Below are positions 18,632 to 26,261 of a DNA stretch of 64,000 nt, in pieces (position 1 is the first letter of the stretch; each line of letters begins with the position of its first letter). A program made the position numbers and the translations under genes. Origin of the DNA: Alteromonas ponticola (GTDB lineage: Bacteria > Pseudomonadota > Gammaproteobacteria > Enterobacterales > Alteromonadaceae); the NCBI RefSeq assembly GCF_012911815.1, contig NZ_JAATNW010000002.1, positions 248,001 to 312,000 on the forward strand, given 5' to 3'. A model generated the notes under the pieces. It was not told the DNA's origin. It saw nothing but the letters and a program-made list of their open reading frames with translations, and ran no database searches.

Positions 18632-20428
18632 CTACTTATTAAGCGCTCTCTCCTTCATTATTTTCTGGTATTGGCGAACTTTGGCTTCCAGGCTTTGCTT
18701 TTCTTCTGTGCTCGACTCAGAGTGCTTGAGAACAAAATGACAGGTTCGTACCACAGAACGCCAACGGGGGTTTTGCGGTAAAGAACTGAGATTTAAATAA
18801 CGCTCAAGCGCACGCGCTCTTAATCGGCCATCGTCAATGCCAACACTCCACAATTTACTCTGCTGTGCTAACTCCAATTTCCCCGAAGCGGTTTCCTCTT
18901 CCCAGATCTGGATCGCCATCAACATCAGATCGACTGTCATTACCCGCAGCGTTTGATCGTCTACTGATTTAATTTCGTGCTGTTCATGAGCAATAATCGA
19001 GTCAGACGAGTTTATTGCACTTAATGTGACCTCTTTTGGAGGATTGTCTCCAACAAATTTCAGGTTAACCGAGTCGTCAGTCTGATGTTGCCTTAACCGC
19101 TTTTGCAAACGCATGCGATAAACTACGAGTAACAAACCAACTGATAATCCAAAGGTTCCCACCACAGGCATGGTTGAATGTAAAAATGAACTGCTGCCGG
19201 TTGAACCTGGATTTGGTGTCGGTACTGAAAAAATGAAGTGACTCTTCATGCGGCTGGCGTTAAGCAAATCTTTTTGACTGAGTTGGGACTGTAACGTTTC
19301 AGAATAAAGCTTCCAGTACTTACTGGCTTCCTCAAACTCCTTATTCTGTTGCTTCAATTCTGCCATTGAACTGTAGAGCCTGCCTGTGAACGATTTATCA
19401 TCATTTTCAGAAATCTGTGCCAATGATTTTTCAAACGCATTTGATGCCAGATCGTTGCGTGTCTGGTTGCGCCAGATTTGACCCTGAACAAACCAGAGTT
19501 TTGATTCAGGCTGCTTGGAGCGCACCATACTGAATACATCTTTGGCTTGATTTAGCCAGGTTTGCGCTTCAAGTGCAGTGAACTTTTCTACGAAAAGCTC
19601 GGCCAATAATAAATATACCCCCGCTTTGGCTTTGTAGGCATTAAGCGAATTAAACATTTCTGCCGCCTGTTGCAACAGTGCGCTTGCCTGCTCGGCATTG
19701 CCAGACAAGCTGAAAGTTCTGGCCAGGCTGGACAAAGTGTGAGCCGCATTAAATTTATCACCTAGCTTGTCATGTAAATCGTATGCCTGACGATATGACA
19801 CAATAGCCTCGTCGTAGGCGTGCTTGTTACGATAGATATTTCCTAGATTCGCCAGCACTAGCGCCTGGCCGAATTCATTGTTATTGCTTTTGTGAATATC
19901 GTAACTTTTAAGCAGCAGACGACTGCTGGTTTCGAAATCGCCCAAGCGCTGATAAATACCTGCAATGTCGCTATACCCGTGGGCAACGAGTTCCGACTCA
20001 TCATTCGTTTGCGCAATATTCAACGCCAGCGTAAATGCGTCAAATGCCTGCTCAAATTTTTGCTGATAAAAATAGGTCGCCCCTATCTGGCGATGAACGT
20101 TAATAGCCAGCTCATGGGCGTGGGGTGGAACATAACTGATAAGTGCTGTCAGAATAGATTCCGCAGAAGCATAGTCACCTGAGGCGCGATACATGATTGA
20201 TAACCTTTTACTGGCAACAATATACGCAACACTGTCAGGTTCAATGTCTGTCAGATGTTGACGGCAATCAAGAATTGCCTGACTCAATCCTTCGAATGTC
20301 TGCTCCTCCTTTGAACAGGGTTCAGCCCGGGCTGATTGCGCCATTAGCAGACACAGCAAAAGAAATGGAAAAGCTCCGCGCATGATTCGCGAAGTCGTTG
20401 ATGACTTCCTGCTAGCGTTAAGTTGCAT
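18632..20428 (-). CDS. TPR-repeat membrane protein with unrecognised C-terminal cytoplasmic domain
   Basis: 598 residues. A signal peptide (FLLLCLLMAQSARA) leads into a periplasmic array of roughly seven TPR units (residues about 50-390; for example ARTFSLSGNAEQASALLQQAAEMF). One membrane span follows (VVGTFGLSVGLLLVVYRMRLQKRL, about 425-450). The last 150 residues are cytoplasmic and contain LMLMAIQIWEEETASGKLELAQQSKLW and LPQNPRWRSVVRTCHFVL, which I have seen only as part of marine gammaproteobacterial TPR proteins and cannot name. AAAGGATAG precedes the ATG. It diverges from the first peptide gene of the secreted-peptide locus and could sense or regulate it; that is inference. Confidence 0.7.
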   Translation of the reverse strand: MQLNASRKSSTTSRIMRGAFPFLLLCLLMAQSARAEPCSKEEQTFEGLSQAILDCRQHLTDIEPDSVAYIVASKRLSIMYRASGDYASAESILTALISYVPPHAHELAINVHRQIGATYFYQQKFEQAFDAFTLALNIAQTNDESELVAHGYSDIAGIYQRLGDFETSSRLLLKSYDIHKSNNNEFGQALVLANLGNIYRNKHAYDEAIVSYRQAYDLHDKLGDKFNAAHTLSSLARTFSLSGNAEQASALLQQAAEMFNSLNAYKAKAGVYLLLAELFVEKFTALEAQTWLNQAKDVFSMVRSKQPESKLWFVQGQIWRNQTRNDLASNAFEKSLAQISENDDKSFTGRLYSSMAELKQQNKEFEEASKYWKLYSETLQSQLSQKDLLNASRMKSHFIFSVPTPNPGSTGSSSFLHSTMPVVGTFGLSVGLLLVVYRMRLQKRLRQHQTDDSVNLKFVGDNPPKEVTLSAINSSDSIIAHEQHEIKSVDDQTLRVMTVDLMLMAIQIWEEETASGKLELAQQSKLWSVGIDDGRLRARALERYLNLSSLPQNPRWRSVVRTCHFVLKHSESSTEEKQSLEAKVRQYQKIMKERALNK

Positions 20429-20825
20429 CGACTATCCTTTGGATCCAGAAACGCAATTGAAAAAGTATGACGAATTTCCAGGCTTTTTATGATTCAGAAT
20501 GTTTTTAGAAGACTACTTGATAATTTTTATTGGCTGAAAAACAACCTGGATAAAAATAACATATGCAATGTAAAAAAATAATTCAACATGAAAATACTAA
20601 ATCCTTTTTGCAATCTTCCCCAGCTTAGCGATAACAAGCTAAAATAGTATTATATTTCATTCACTTAAACCTAAAGCATACCAGAGTACTGCCTATCAGA
20701 CCACATTCTTGCCCGCTATAGCCCTTTCAAAAAATTTTGCAGTAGATCAATACTGAATCCATCAGGCGATAAGCAGCTCGCTGATCTTAGAACGTTAACA
20801 ATATTCATAATATGAGGAAACTAGA
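20429..20825. other. Divergent intergenic region between TPR gene and peptide 1
   Basis: AT-rich, about 400 bases. It contains a small inverted repeat (TTAGC and GCTAA near 20632-20649) and presumably promoters for both divergent genes. I see no convincing extra coding frame. Confidence 0.4.
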
Positions 20826-21017
20826 ATGAAAAAAGCAGACCTAAACGCTGAGATTTCAAATCAGGGCGCTATTCGTCAGGAAAAAATGCAGTTAATTGAA
20901 GATACCTTGTTGGAAAATGTTTCTGGCGCCCGTGGCGCGTTTGGAGAATTGCCCATTTGTATGTGCTGGCAATTCTGTGAGCTGGACCCACCTAAAGATT
21001 TAACTGAAAATCGATAG
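20826..21017 (+). CDS. Double-glycine leader peptide precursor 1 (Cys-rich secreted peptide)
   Basis: 63 residues; GAGGA precedes the ATG. The leader ends IEDTLLENVSGA (residues 24-35), with hydrophobic residues at -12, -7 and -4 and Gly-Ala at -2/-1. This is the classical signal cut by C39 peptidases of bacteriocin exporters. The predicted mature peptide of 28 residues starts RGAFGELP and holds ICMCWQFCE, with Cys at 45, 47 and 51, followed by a polar, Pro-containing tail. It differs from peptides 2 and 3 in cysteine spacing and in its longer N-terminal extension. A strong terminator follows at once, so it has its own transcript. The maturing exporter is encoded 3 kb downstream. Confidence 0.75.
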   Translation: MKKADLNAEISNQGAIRQEKMQLIEDTLLENVSGARGAFGELPICMCWQFCELDPPKDLTENR

Positions 21018-21037
21018 TTCGATTTAAACACCATCCG

Positions 21038-21061
21038 GGCCGGCCATTGCCGGCCTTTTTT
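21038..21061 (+). terminator. Rho-independent terminator after peptide 1
   Basis: GGCCGGC and GCCGGCC form a 7-bp stem with loop CATT, followed by six T. It isolates peptide 1 from the peptide 2 operon. Confidence 0.85.
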
Positions 21062-21691
21062 CATTTGTAAACTCAGCTAATCCTGTTTTATCAGCGAAGA
21101 AACTATCGCAAATATTTTGCTCGCCCCGTCTACGTTAAGCTGCTTACCTTGTGGCGATTCACCCCCTTTCACTGCAATTCAAACCATCTCGTATGCTCAT
21201 CAACGCGATAAGCACACTTTTTCCTTTTCCCTTTTCATCATCAACACCTTTGAACAAGACTTGCCATTGCGTCAGTCACGGTGATCTTGCACCGCGTTGT
21301 TCACGTCATTACATATCCACACATTGTCCAGACACCTCGAAAAAAAATAATAAACCCACTTACAAAAAGAAAAATCCTTAATCGCATAACTGACGCTTTC
21401 CTCACGTTTTTTTCTGATCCTTCCTGCGGGGAATTAGCGGGTACAAATTAAAATAAACATCATTAAAAACAAATTTATAGGCATTACTGTTACCCGATTC
21501 ACCACCCCTTCCCATCCCCGTTAAAACCGCAAGCAATCCCTGTTTTTTCCTTTTCAATTACAGCCAGGTCAACCTTAATTGAATCACCTGGCGAGGCAAT
21601 ACGAAGTCGCGAATCACATCACGGGTTAGTGTGCATCAACAGGAAAATTGAACACTTAACTTAAATAAAAAATCTTACGGGAGATTTTTAA
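21062..21691. other. 630-base gap upstream of peptide 2, C/T-rich, no gene recognised
   Basis: The plus strand is markedly C- and T-rich (for example around 21160-21260). A 76-codon frame at 21151-21381 begins at a GTG without ribosome site and looks random. An inverted repeat CCAGGT/ACCTGG lies near 21566-21593. The stretch probably contains the promoter and a long leader for the peptide 2/3 operon. Confidence 0.4.
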
Positions 21692-21829
21692 ATGAACACT
21701 TTAGATAACGACAAATTTGAAATCATTGAAGAAGCGTTACTGGACAACATCAGTGGTGCCGCAGCAGAGGTAAGCTTCTGCTGGGAGTTCTGCTGGGAGA
21801 TGTGCTGGTCAATGTGTTTCTCTAACTAA
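21692..21829 (+). CDS. Double-glycine leader peptide precursor 2, period-4 cysteine core
   Basis: 45 residues, too short for ordinary gene calling. GGGAG lies upstream of the ATG. The leader ends IIEEALLDNISGA (11-23), fitting the -12/-7/-4 hydrophobic and -2/-1 Gly-Ala rule of C39-processed leaders. The predicted 22-residue mature peptide contains FCWEFCWEMCWSMCF: Cys30, 34, 38 and 42, exactly four residues apart. Trp or Phe follows each Cys, Glu or Ser comes next, and Phe or Met precedes the following Cys. It is acidic (three Glu, no Lys or Arg) and very aromatic, unlike cationic antimicrobial peptides. In a helix all four thiols would line up along one face, suiting metal binding or crosslinking. 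First gene of the operon with peptide 3 and the exporter. Confidence 0.82.
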   Translation: MNTLDNDKFEIIEEALLDNISGAAAEVSFCWEFCWEMCWSMCFSN

Positions 21830-21832
21830 TTC

Positions 21833-21869
21833 AGTCATTCGTGACTAAATACCTGTCCAGCAACGGACA
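21833..21869 (+). other. Two small hairpins between peptide 2 and peptide 3
   Basis: AGTCA-TTCG-TGACT (21833-21846) has a UUCG tetraloop; TGTCC-AGCAAC-GGACA (21854-21869) follows directly. Neither has a T-run. They could stabilise or process the mRNA so that peptide genes are expressed more than the exporter. Confidence 0.4.
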
Positions 21870-21908
21870 ACAACACTCAACAACAAGTAAAAAGTAATAG
21901 GAACAACT

Positions 21909-22043
21909 ATGAACACTGAAAAATTTGACATCATCGAAGAGACCCTTCTGGACAACGTGGGCGGTGCAGCTGCATTGGAACGCGGCTTTTGCCTGGAGTT
22001 TTGTTTAGAACTTTGTTTCGAACTTTGTTTCGACGCTGTGTAA
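21909..22043 (+). CDS. Double-glycine leader peptide precursor 3, period-4 cysteine core
   Basis: 44 residues; TAGGAAC lies before the ATG. The leader closely matches peptide 2 and ends IIEETLLDNVGGA (8-20), with a true Gly-Gly followed by Ala. The predicted mature part contains FCLEFCLELCFELCF, with Cys28, 32, 36 and 40 again every four residues. It follows the same frame as peptide 2, with Leu replacing Trp or Met, so the spacing is conserved while the side chains change. One Arg against five acidic residues. The duplication of peptides 2 and 3 with conserved cysteine phasing argues for selection on the thiol geometry. Confidence 0.82.
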   Translation: MNTEKFDIIEETLLDNVGGAAALERGFCLEFCLELCFELCFDAV

Positions 22044-22063
22044 GTTCAAGACAATAATTATAC

Positions 22064-22084
22064 GTCCGGCCCTCAGGGTCGGGC
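22064..22084 (+). other. Hairpin between peptide 3 and the GRDP-like gene
   Basis: GTCCGGCCC pairs with GGGTCGGGC (two G-T wobbles) around loop TCA. There is no T-run, so it is more likely an attenuating or mRNA-stabilising hairpin than a full terminator. The next ATG follows after AAGGAG. Confidence 0.5.
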
Positions 22085-22102
22085 GCTCTTAAGGAGTTAA
22101 TC

Positions 22103-22672
22103 ATGTACAAAAAAACCACTCTGGAGCAAGTCGTCGCTTATCAAAACACCGACATCGTTGAACGTTTCATAAAAATTTACGGTGTGGAAACAGAAGAAGC
22201 AGTCAAAATCTTCAACAGTACAAAAATGTGGATGTGGTTAAGCTATCAACGCCGTCGTCTGGGGGTTAAAAGACACTTAGTCATTGATTCTCCGCTAGTG
22301 GTAATTGACGAGATGTGGCACAACTTCATCTTATTCACGCACGCCTACACCCATTTCTGCGAGCAGTTCTTCGGTTTTTATATGCACCACGCGCCAACGA
22401 CTAATCAAATGATTGAAGAAAGCAAAAAGCAAAACACCGGACTCAGCGCAGACCAAATCAAGCAAAAAATGATGGATGACAAACGCTGGCAATACGAATT
22501 TGTCTACGACCAGTTAGGCAAGGAAGAATTTCTATTGTGGTACAAGCAATACCCCAAACAATACTCGCCAGAATCGTTAGCCAAATTAGCCTTGGAAAAT
22601 GAACAACGAAAGTTGGCAGAACTGCACGCCAAAGTGGAAGAACGAAAAGCGCAACTCGCTGGAGCAGCCTAA
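22103..22672 (+). CDS. GRDP-like (glycine-rich-domain-containing-protein-like) His-rich cytosolic protein
   Basis: 189 residues, no signal peptide or membrane span; AAGGAG precedes the ATG. The core VIDEMWHNFILFTHAYTHFC and FFGFYMHHAPTT matches the GRDP-like domain (plant GRDP proteins and bacterial relatives). Conserved polar residues are Asp69, Glu70, His73, His80, His84, Cys86, His95 and His96, which could form a metal or catalytic site. The last 30 residues are a charged helix (ENEQRKLAELHAKVEERK). It lies between the Cys-rich precursors and the exporter, where RiPP modification or immunity genes usually sit. Its function is not known to me. A thiol- or peptide-modifying role, a chaperone role or immunity are all possible. 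Confidence 0.75.
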   Translation: MYKKTTLEQVVAYQNTDIVERFIKIYGVETEEAVKIFNSTKMWMWLSYQRRRLGVKRHLVIDSPLVVIDEMWHNFILFTHAYTHFCEQFFGFYMHHAPTTNQMIEESKKQNTGLSADQIKQKMMDDKRWQYEFVYDQLGKEEFLLWYKQYPKQYSPESLAKLALENEQRKLAELHAKVEERKAQLAGAA

Positions 22673-22698
22673 ACGCTCAACGACATTAGCTGGGAGGA

Positions 22699-23961
22699 AT
22701 GATGAATAAATTAACTGACAAAGCGAAGCTGTTTCGTCGGCAGGTTATGGAAAACCAGCATCGCGATGCATTCGGTGAGGTGTTGGTCAAGCACCCCAGA
22801 GAATACGCTTACTTTGCGTGGACAATGGTATTTGTGGTAGTGCTTGTGCTCCTGCTGTTTTTTAACGCCAGCTATACCCGCTACTCGAATGTGTTCGGGG
22901 TTATTACGGCAGATAAGGGAATTGTCAAAGTAGCGGCACGGGCTGAAGGTGAAATCATCGAGCAGCATGTCGAAGAAGGCCAATACGTACAAAAAGGTGA
23001 ACTACTGTATGTAATCTCCACAGCGCGGCATAGCTCAAATTCACAAAACCTGGATGCGGCAATGATGCAACAGCAAGAAGCCTTAAGAGCGTCACTGGAA
23101 AAAGACATACAGGTAGCCCGCGATGCCCACAAAATTCAGCGAGCATCATTGGACGAAAAAGCCCGAGGTAAGCAACAAGAGCTGACCCAAATAGAAGAAC
23201 AGCTTGCCATTTATCAGTCACGGGTAGCCTTGTCAGAATCCAGCTATAAGCGCAACCAGGCTTTGTTTAAGGAAGGTTATATCAACCAGTCAGAGCTTGA
23301 CAGAAATCAGGAAGAGCACCTTTCCCTGTTAGCAAAATACAGTGATTTAAAAGCAAAATACGGTACAACCGCTACCGCACTTTCTGAAATTAACGGCCAA
23401 TTGCAACTGGCGCCAAAAGAGTTTGAGGAAAAAATCAACCGCCTGCAGCGAAATGTACTGGAGAATCAACAGCGTCTGGCAGAAATTTCTACCAATGTTG
23501 ATTATCGTATTGTCTCGCCGGTAGATGGCATGATTGGTACGCGTCTATCGCATACTGGCAATCCGGTAAACCGCGGCGATGCATTGTTAACGATTATTCC
23601 CAGCGACTCTCAGTTACAGGCAGAGCTTTACGTTCCAGCACAATCAATTGGCTTTATTCAGGCGGGCCAGGACGTATCAATGCGCTACAGCGCATTTCCT
23701 TATCAGCAATTTGGCTTGCAACTGGGTACAGTGAAAAGTGTCGCAAAAGTCATTTCACTGCCTGAAGATATCGCGACAAGCGTGAGTTTAACTGGCGCTG
23801 TGTACAAGGTTATCGTCGACCTGGCCTCGCAAAGTGTTCGGGTAAAAGACCTGGACCGTGCCGTGCAGGTGGGGATGGAGCTGGAAGCCAGCATCGCATT
23901 AGAACAGCGCTCGCTGGTGGAATGGATCCTTGAGCCTCTCTACAGTCTGAAGGATAAGTAA
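22699..23961 (+). CDS. HlyD-family periplasmic adaptor of the peptide exporter
   Basis: 420 residues. One N-terminal membrane span (FAWTMVFVVVLVLLLFFNASY, about 35-56) anchors it in the inner membrane. A split lipoyl-like beta domain (GEIIEQHVEEGQYVQKGELLY and YRIVSPVDGMIGTRL) brackets a long coiled coil (about 120-250). A beta-barrel domain follows (PAQSIGFIQAGQDVSMRYSAFPY). This is the type of adaptor that links a C39 ABC exporter to an outer-membrane TolC channel in microcin export. No TolC gene lies in the window. GGAGGA precedes the start, and the gene ends one base before the exporter start. Confidence 0.9.
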   Translation: MMNKLTDKAKLFRRQVMENQHRDAFGEVLVKHPREYAYFAWTMVFVVVLVLLLFFNASYTRYSNVFGVITADKGIVKVAARAEGEIIEQHVEEGQYVQKGELLYVISTARHSSNSQNLDAAMMQQQEALRASLEKDIQVARDAHKIQRASLDEKARGKQQELTQIEEQLAIYQSRVALSESSYKRNQALFKEGYINQSELDRNQEEHLSLLAKYSDLKAKYGTTATALSEINGQLQLAPKEFEEKINRLQRNVLENQQRLAEISTNVDYRIVSPVDGMIGTRLSHTGNPVNRGDALLTIIPSDSQLQAELYVPAQSIGFIQAGQDVSMRYSAFPYQQFGLQLGTVKSVAKVISLPEDIATSVSLTGAVYKVIVDLASQSVRVKDLDRAVQVGMELEASIALEQRSLVEWILEPLYSLKDK

Positions 23962-23962
23962 C

Positions 23963-26125
23963 ATGACCTCTATCATTGATAAACTGAACTTTACCGGTAG
24001 CAACCGTTTACCTGTCATCCAACAATCCGAATCCGCAGAGTGTGGCCTGGCGTGCCTGGCTATGATTGCGGGGTTTTATGGCCATCATACCGACCTGAAC
24101 AACCTGCGCCGAGAACATCGCTTGTCACTGAAAGGATCATCGCTGAAAGGACTAACATCATTAGCAGAAAAGCTGGGCTTTAGCTATCGACCTATCCGTT
24201 GTGAACCAGAAGGCCTGAAAAATCTGGCTGTGCCCTGTATTCTGCACTGGAACATGAACCACTTTGTGGTGCTCAAACAAGTCAAAGGCGATAGAGTCGT
24301 TATTCACGACCCGGCACTGGGTGAACGTAAAGCATCTTTGCAGGAAGTTTCCAGTCACTTTACCGGTGTCGCTCTAGAGTTATCACCTGCGAAAAACTTC
24401 AAAGCTCAGGAGGCGCCGAAGAAAGCAAAGTTCAGTAGCTTTTGGTCTGAACTGTCAGGATTGAAAAAATCGTTGCTGACAATTTTTGCCTATTCCATGC
24501 TTCTCCAGGTATTTATCCTTGCTACCCCACTGTATATGCAGATTGTAGTAGATGACGTGCTGATTTCGAACGACTATTCGCTACTCAATATTCTGGCATT
24601 AGGTTTTGCAGCAATACTGCTGTTGCAGGCGGCAGCAACCGCATTACGGTCGTTAATTATTATGCTGATTGGTAATCAATTGTCGTTGCAAATGAATGCC
24701 AATCTTGTCACCCACCTGCTGAAACTACCCATTGATTACTTTGAGAAACGCCATATAGGCGATGTAGTCTCGCGGTTTCGTTCACTTGAGGCACTGAAAA
24801 ACCTGTTAACCTCCACCTTAGTCGAGAGCCTGGTTGACGGTTTAATGGTGGTAGGGCTGGTTGTCATGATGTATCTATACAGTGTCGAGTTACTCATGAT
24901 TGTTACTATCGCCTCGTTAATTTATTTAGGGGTGCGCAGCGCACTGTACTTAAAGTTTAAAGACGTGACCCGTGAGCATATCGTCGCCGGCGCGACACGC
25001 GATTCAAACTTTATGGAAACCGTGCGTGGTATCCAAAGCATCAAGTTATTCTCTAAAGAAGCCGACCGTATCGGTTTATTTAACAACTTCAATGTGACTA
25101 CAGCCAATAATGCAATCAAGGTCGAGCGCTTGAAAGTGGTGTTTACCTGGAGCAGTTTACTGATATTTGGCGTAGAAAATATACTGGTTATTTATCTCGG
25201 TGCGGGCATGGTGATGGATACCACGTTAACCGTAGGCATGTTACTGGCATTCATTGCCTACAAAACTCAATTTGACACCAAAATTAACAACCTGATTGAC
25301 AAATTTATCGAGTTCAAAATGAGCAGCCTGCATCTCGAACGCCTGGGCGATATTGTGCTCACTGAACAAGAAGATCATTTAGGTAGCCTCGATGATCAAT
25401 TACAAATTGAGGGGCATGTAGAGGTAAAAGGTGTTTCCATGCGTTACTCCGACGAAGACGATTTAGTTCTGAGTGACATCAGTTTTTCCATCGAACAGGG
25501 TGAATCGGTCGCTATCGTAGGCCCTTCCGGTTGTGGCAAAAGCACATTAATGAAGGTAATGCTTGGCTTACTCCAGCCGGAGACAGGCAAGGTTGAGTTA
25601 GACGGCCGCGATATCAGAAAAGTTGGTTTGCTTAACTACCGCTCACATGTAGCCAGTGTGATGCAGAACGACCGATTATTGTCGGGTAGCATATATGACA
25701 ATATTACTTTTTTCTCTCACGATACGGATATGGAATGGGTTGAAACCTGCGCTAAAACCGCGGGGATCCATGATGACATCATCAAGCTTCCCATGGGTTA
25801 TCAATCACTGATCGGCGATATGGGCAGCTCTTTATCAGGCGGGCAAATGCAGCGTTTGTTGCTGGCCAGAGCACTATATCGTAAGCCCAAAGTGTTGTTT
25901 TTAGATGAAGCCACATCCAGTTTAGACCTTCGCCTGGAGCAACATGTAAACCAGGCAATTAAAGCCATGAATATCACTCGCATCATTATTGCGCATAGGC
26001 CTCAAAGCATTATGAGCGCAGATCGGATAATCAAATTTGCTAAAGGCCGTTGTCTTGAGTTGTCAAAAGAAGAATTTGCCCAGCAACGACGACCAGAAGG
26101 AAGAGGCAAGCTGGCCATGGCCTAG
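23963..26125 (+). CDS. Peptidase-containing ABC exporter (C39 peptidase, bacteriocin/microcin type)
   Basis: 720 residues. The N-terminal C39 cysteine peptidase has all catalytic parts: Gln21, Cys27 (ESAECGLACLAM), His100 (WNMNHFVVL) and Asp116 (IHDPALG). About six membrane spans follow (170-430). The ATPase domain has Walker A GPSGCGKST near 520, signature LSGGQMQRLLLARAL near 624, LFLDEATSSLD and the switch His. It resembles CvaB-like transporters that cut double-glycine leaders and export the core. The three leaders upstream are its expected substrates. The upstream HlyD gene stops one base before it, and a strong terminator follows. Confidence 0.93.
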   Translation: MTSIIDKLNFTGSNRLPVIQQSESAECGLACLAMIAGFYGHHTDLNNLRREHRLSLKGSSLKGLTSLAEKLGFSYRPIRCEPEGLKNLAVPCILHWNMNHFVVLKQVKGDRVVIHDPALGERKASLQEVSSHFTGVALELSPAKNFKAQEAPKKAKFSSFWSELSGLKKSLLTIFAYSMLLQVFILATPLYMQIVVDDVLISNDYSLLNILALGFAAILLLQAAATALRSLIIMLIGNQLSLQMNANLVTHLLKLPIDYFEKRHIGDVVSRFRSLEALKNLLTSTLVESLVDGLMVVGLVVMMYLYSVELLMIVTIASLIYLGVRSALYLKFKDVTREHIVAGATRDSNFMETVRGIQSIKLFSKEADRIGLFNNFNVTTANNAIKVERLKVVFTWSSLLIFGVENILVIYLGAGMVMDTTLTVGMLLAFIAYKTQFDTKINNLIDKFIEFKMSSLHLERLGDIVLTEQEDHLGSLDDQLQIEGHVEVKGVSMRYSDEDDLVLSDISFSIEQGESVAIVGPSGCGKSTLMKVMLGLLQPETGKVELDGRDIRKVGLLNYRSHVASVMQNDRLLSGSIYDNITFFSHDTDMEWVETCAKTAGIHDDIIKLPMGYQSLIGDMGSSLSGGQMQRLLLARALYRKPKVLFLDEATSSLDLRLEQHVNQAIKAMNITRIIIAHRPQSIMSADRIIKFAKGRCLELSKEEFAQQRRPEGRGKLAMA

Positions 26126-26169
26126 TGTCGCAACGTTATTGTTTGAATAAAAGTTTGAGCTTGGCGTTT

Positions 26170-26205
26170 GGCAGCCACACCGTTAAACGGGTGGCTGCCC
26201 TTTTT
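26170..26205 (+). terminator. Rho-independent terminator of the peptide-export operon
   Basis: GGCAGCCAC and GTGGCTGCC form a perfect 9-bp stem followed by CTTTTT. It closes the peptide 2 to exporter transcript, and the converging gene at 26262 ends just beyond. Confidence 0.88.
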
Positions 26206-26261
26206 ATTAAATTGGCAATCAACTGTATTAAAGTAAAAACTGCCAGGTCGATTTGGCTCTG

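Noticed and set aside
21151-21381. 76-codon frame in the gap before peptide 2
   Set aside because: Starts at GTG without ribosome site; composition follows the C/T bias of the region; no double-glycine leader.
21931-22119. 62-codon minus-strand frame over peptide 3
   Set aside because: It lies antisense to peptide 3 and the hairpin, has no ribosome site and no family resemblance. The plus-strand peptide with conserved leader explains the region.
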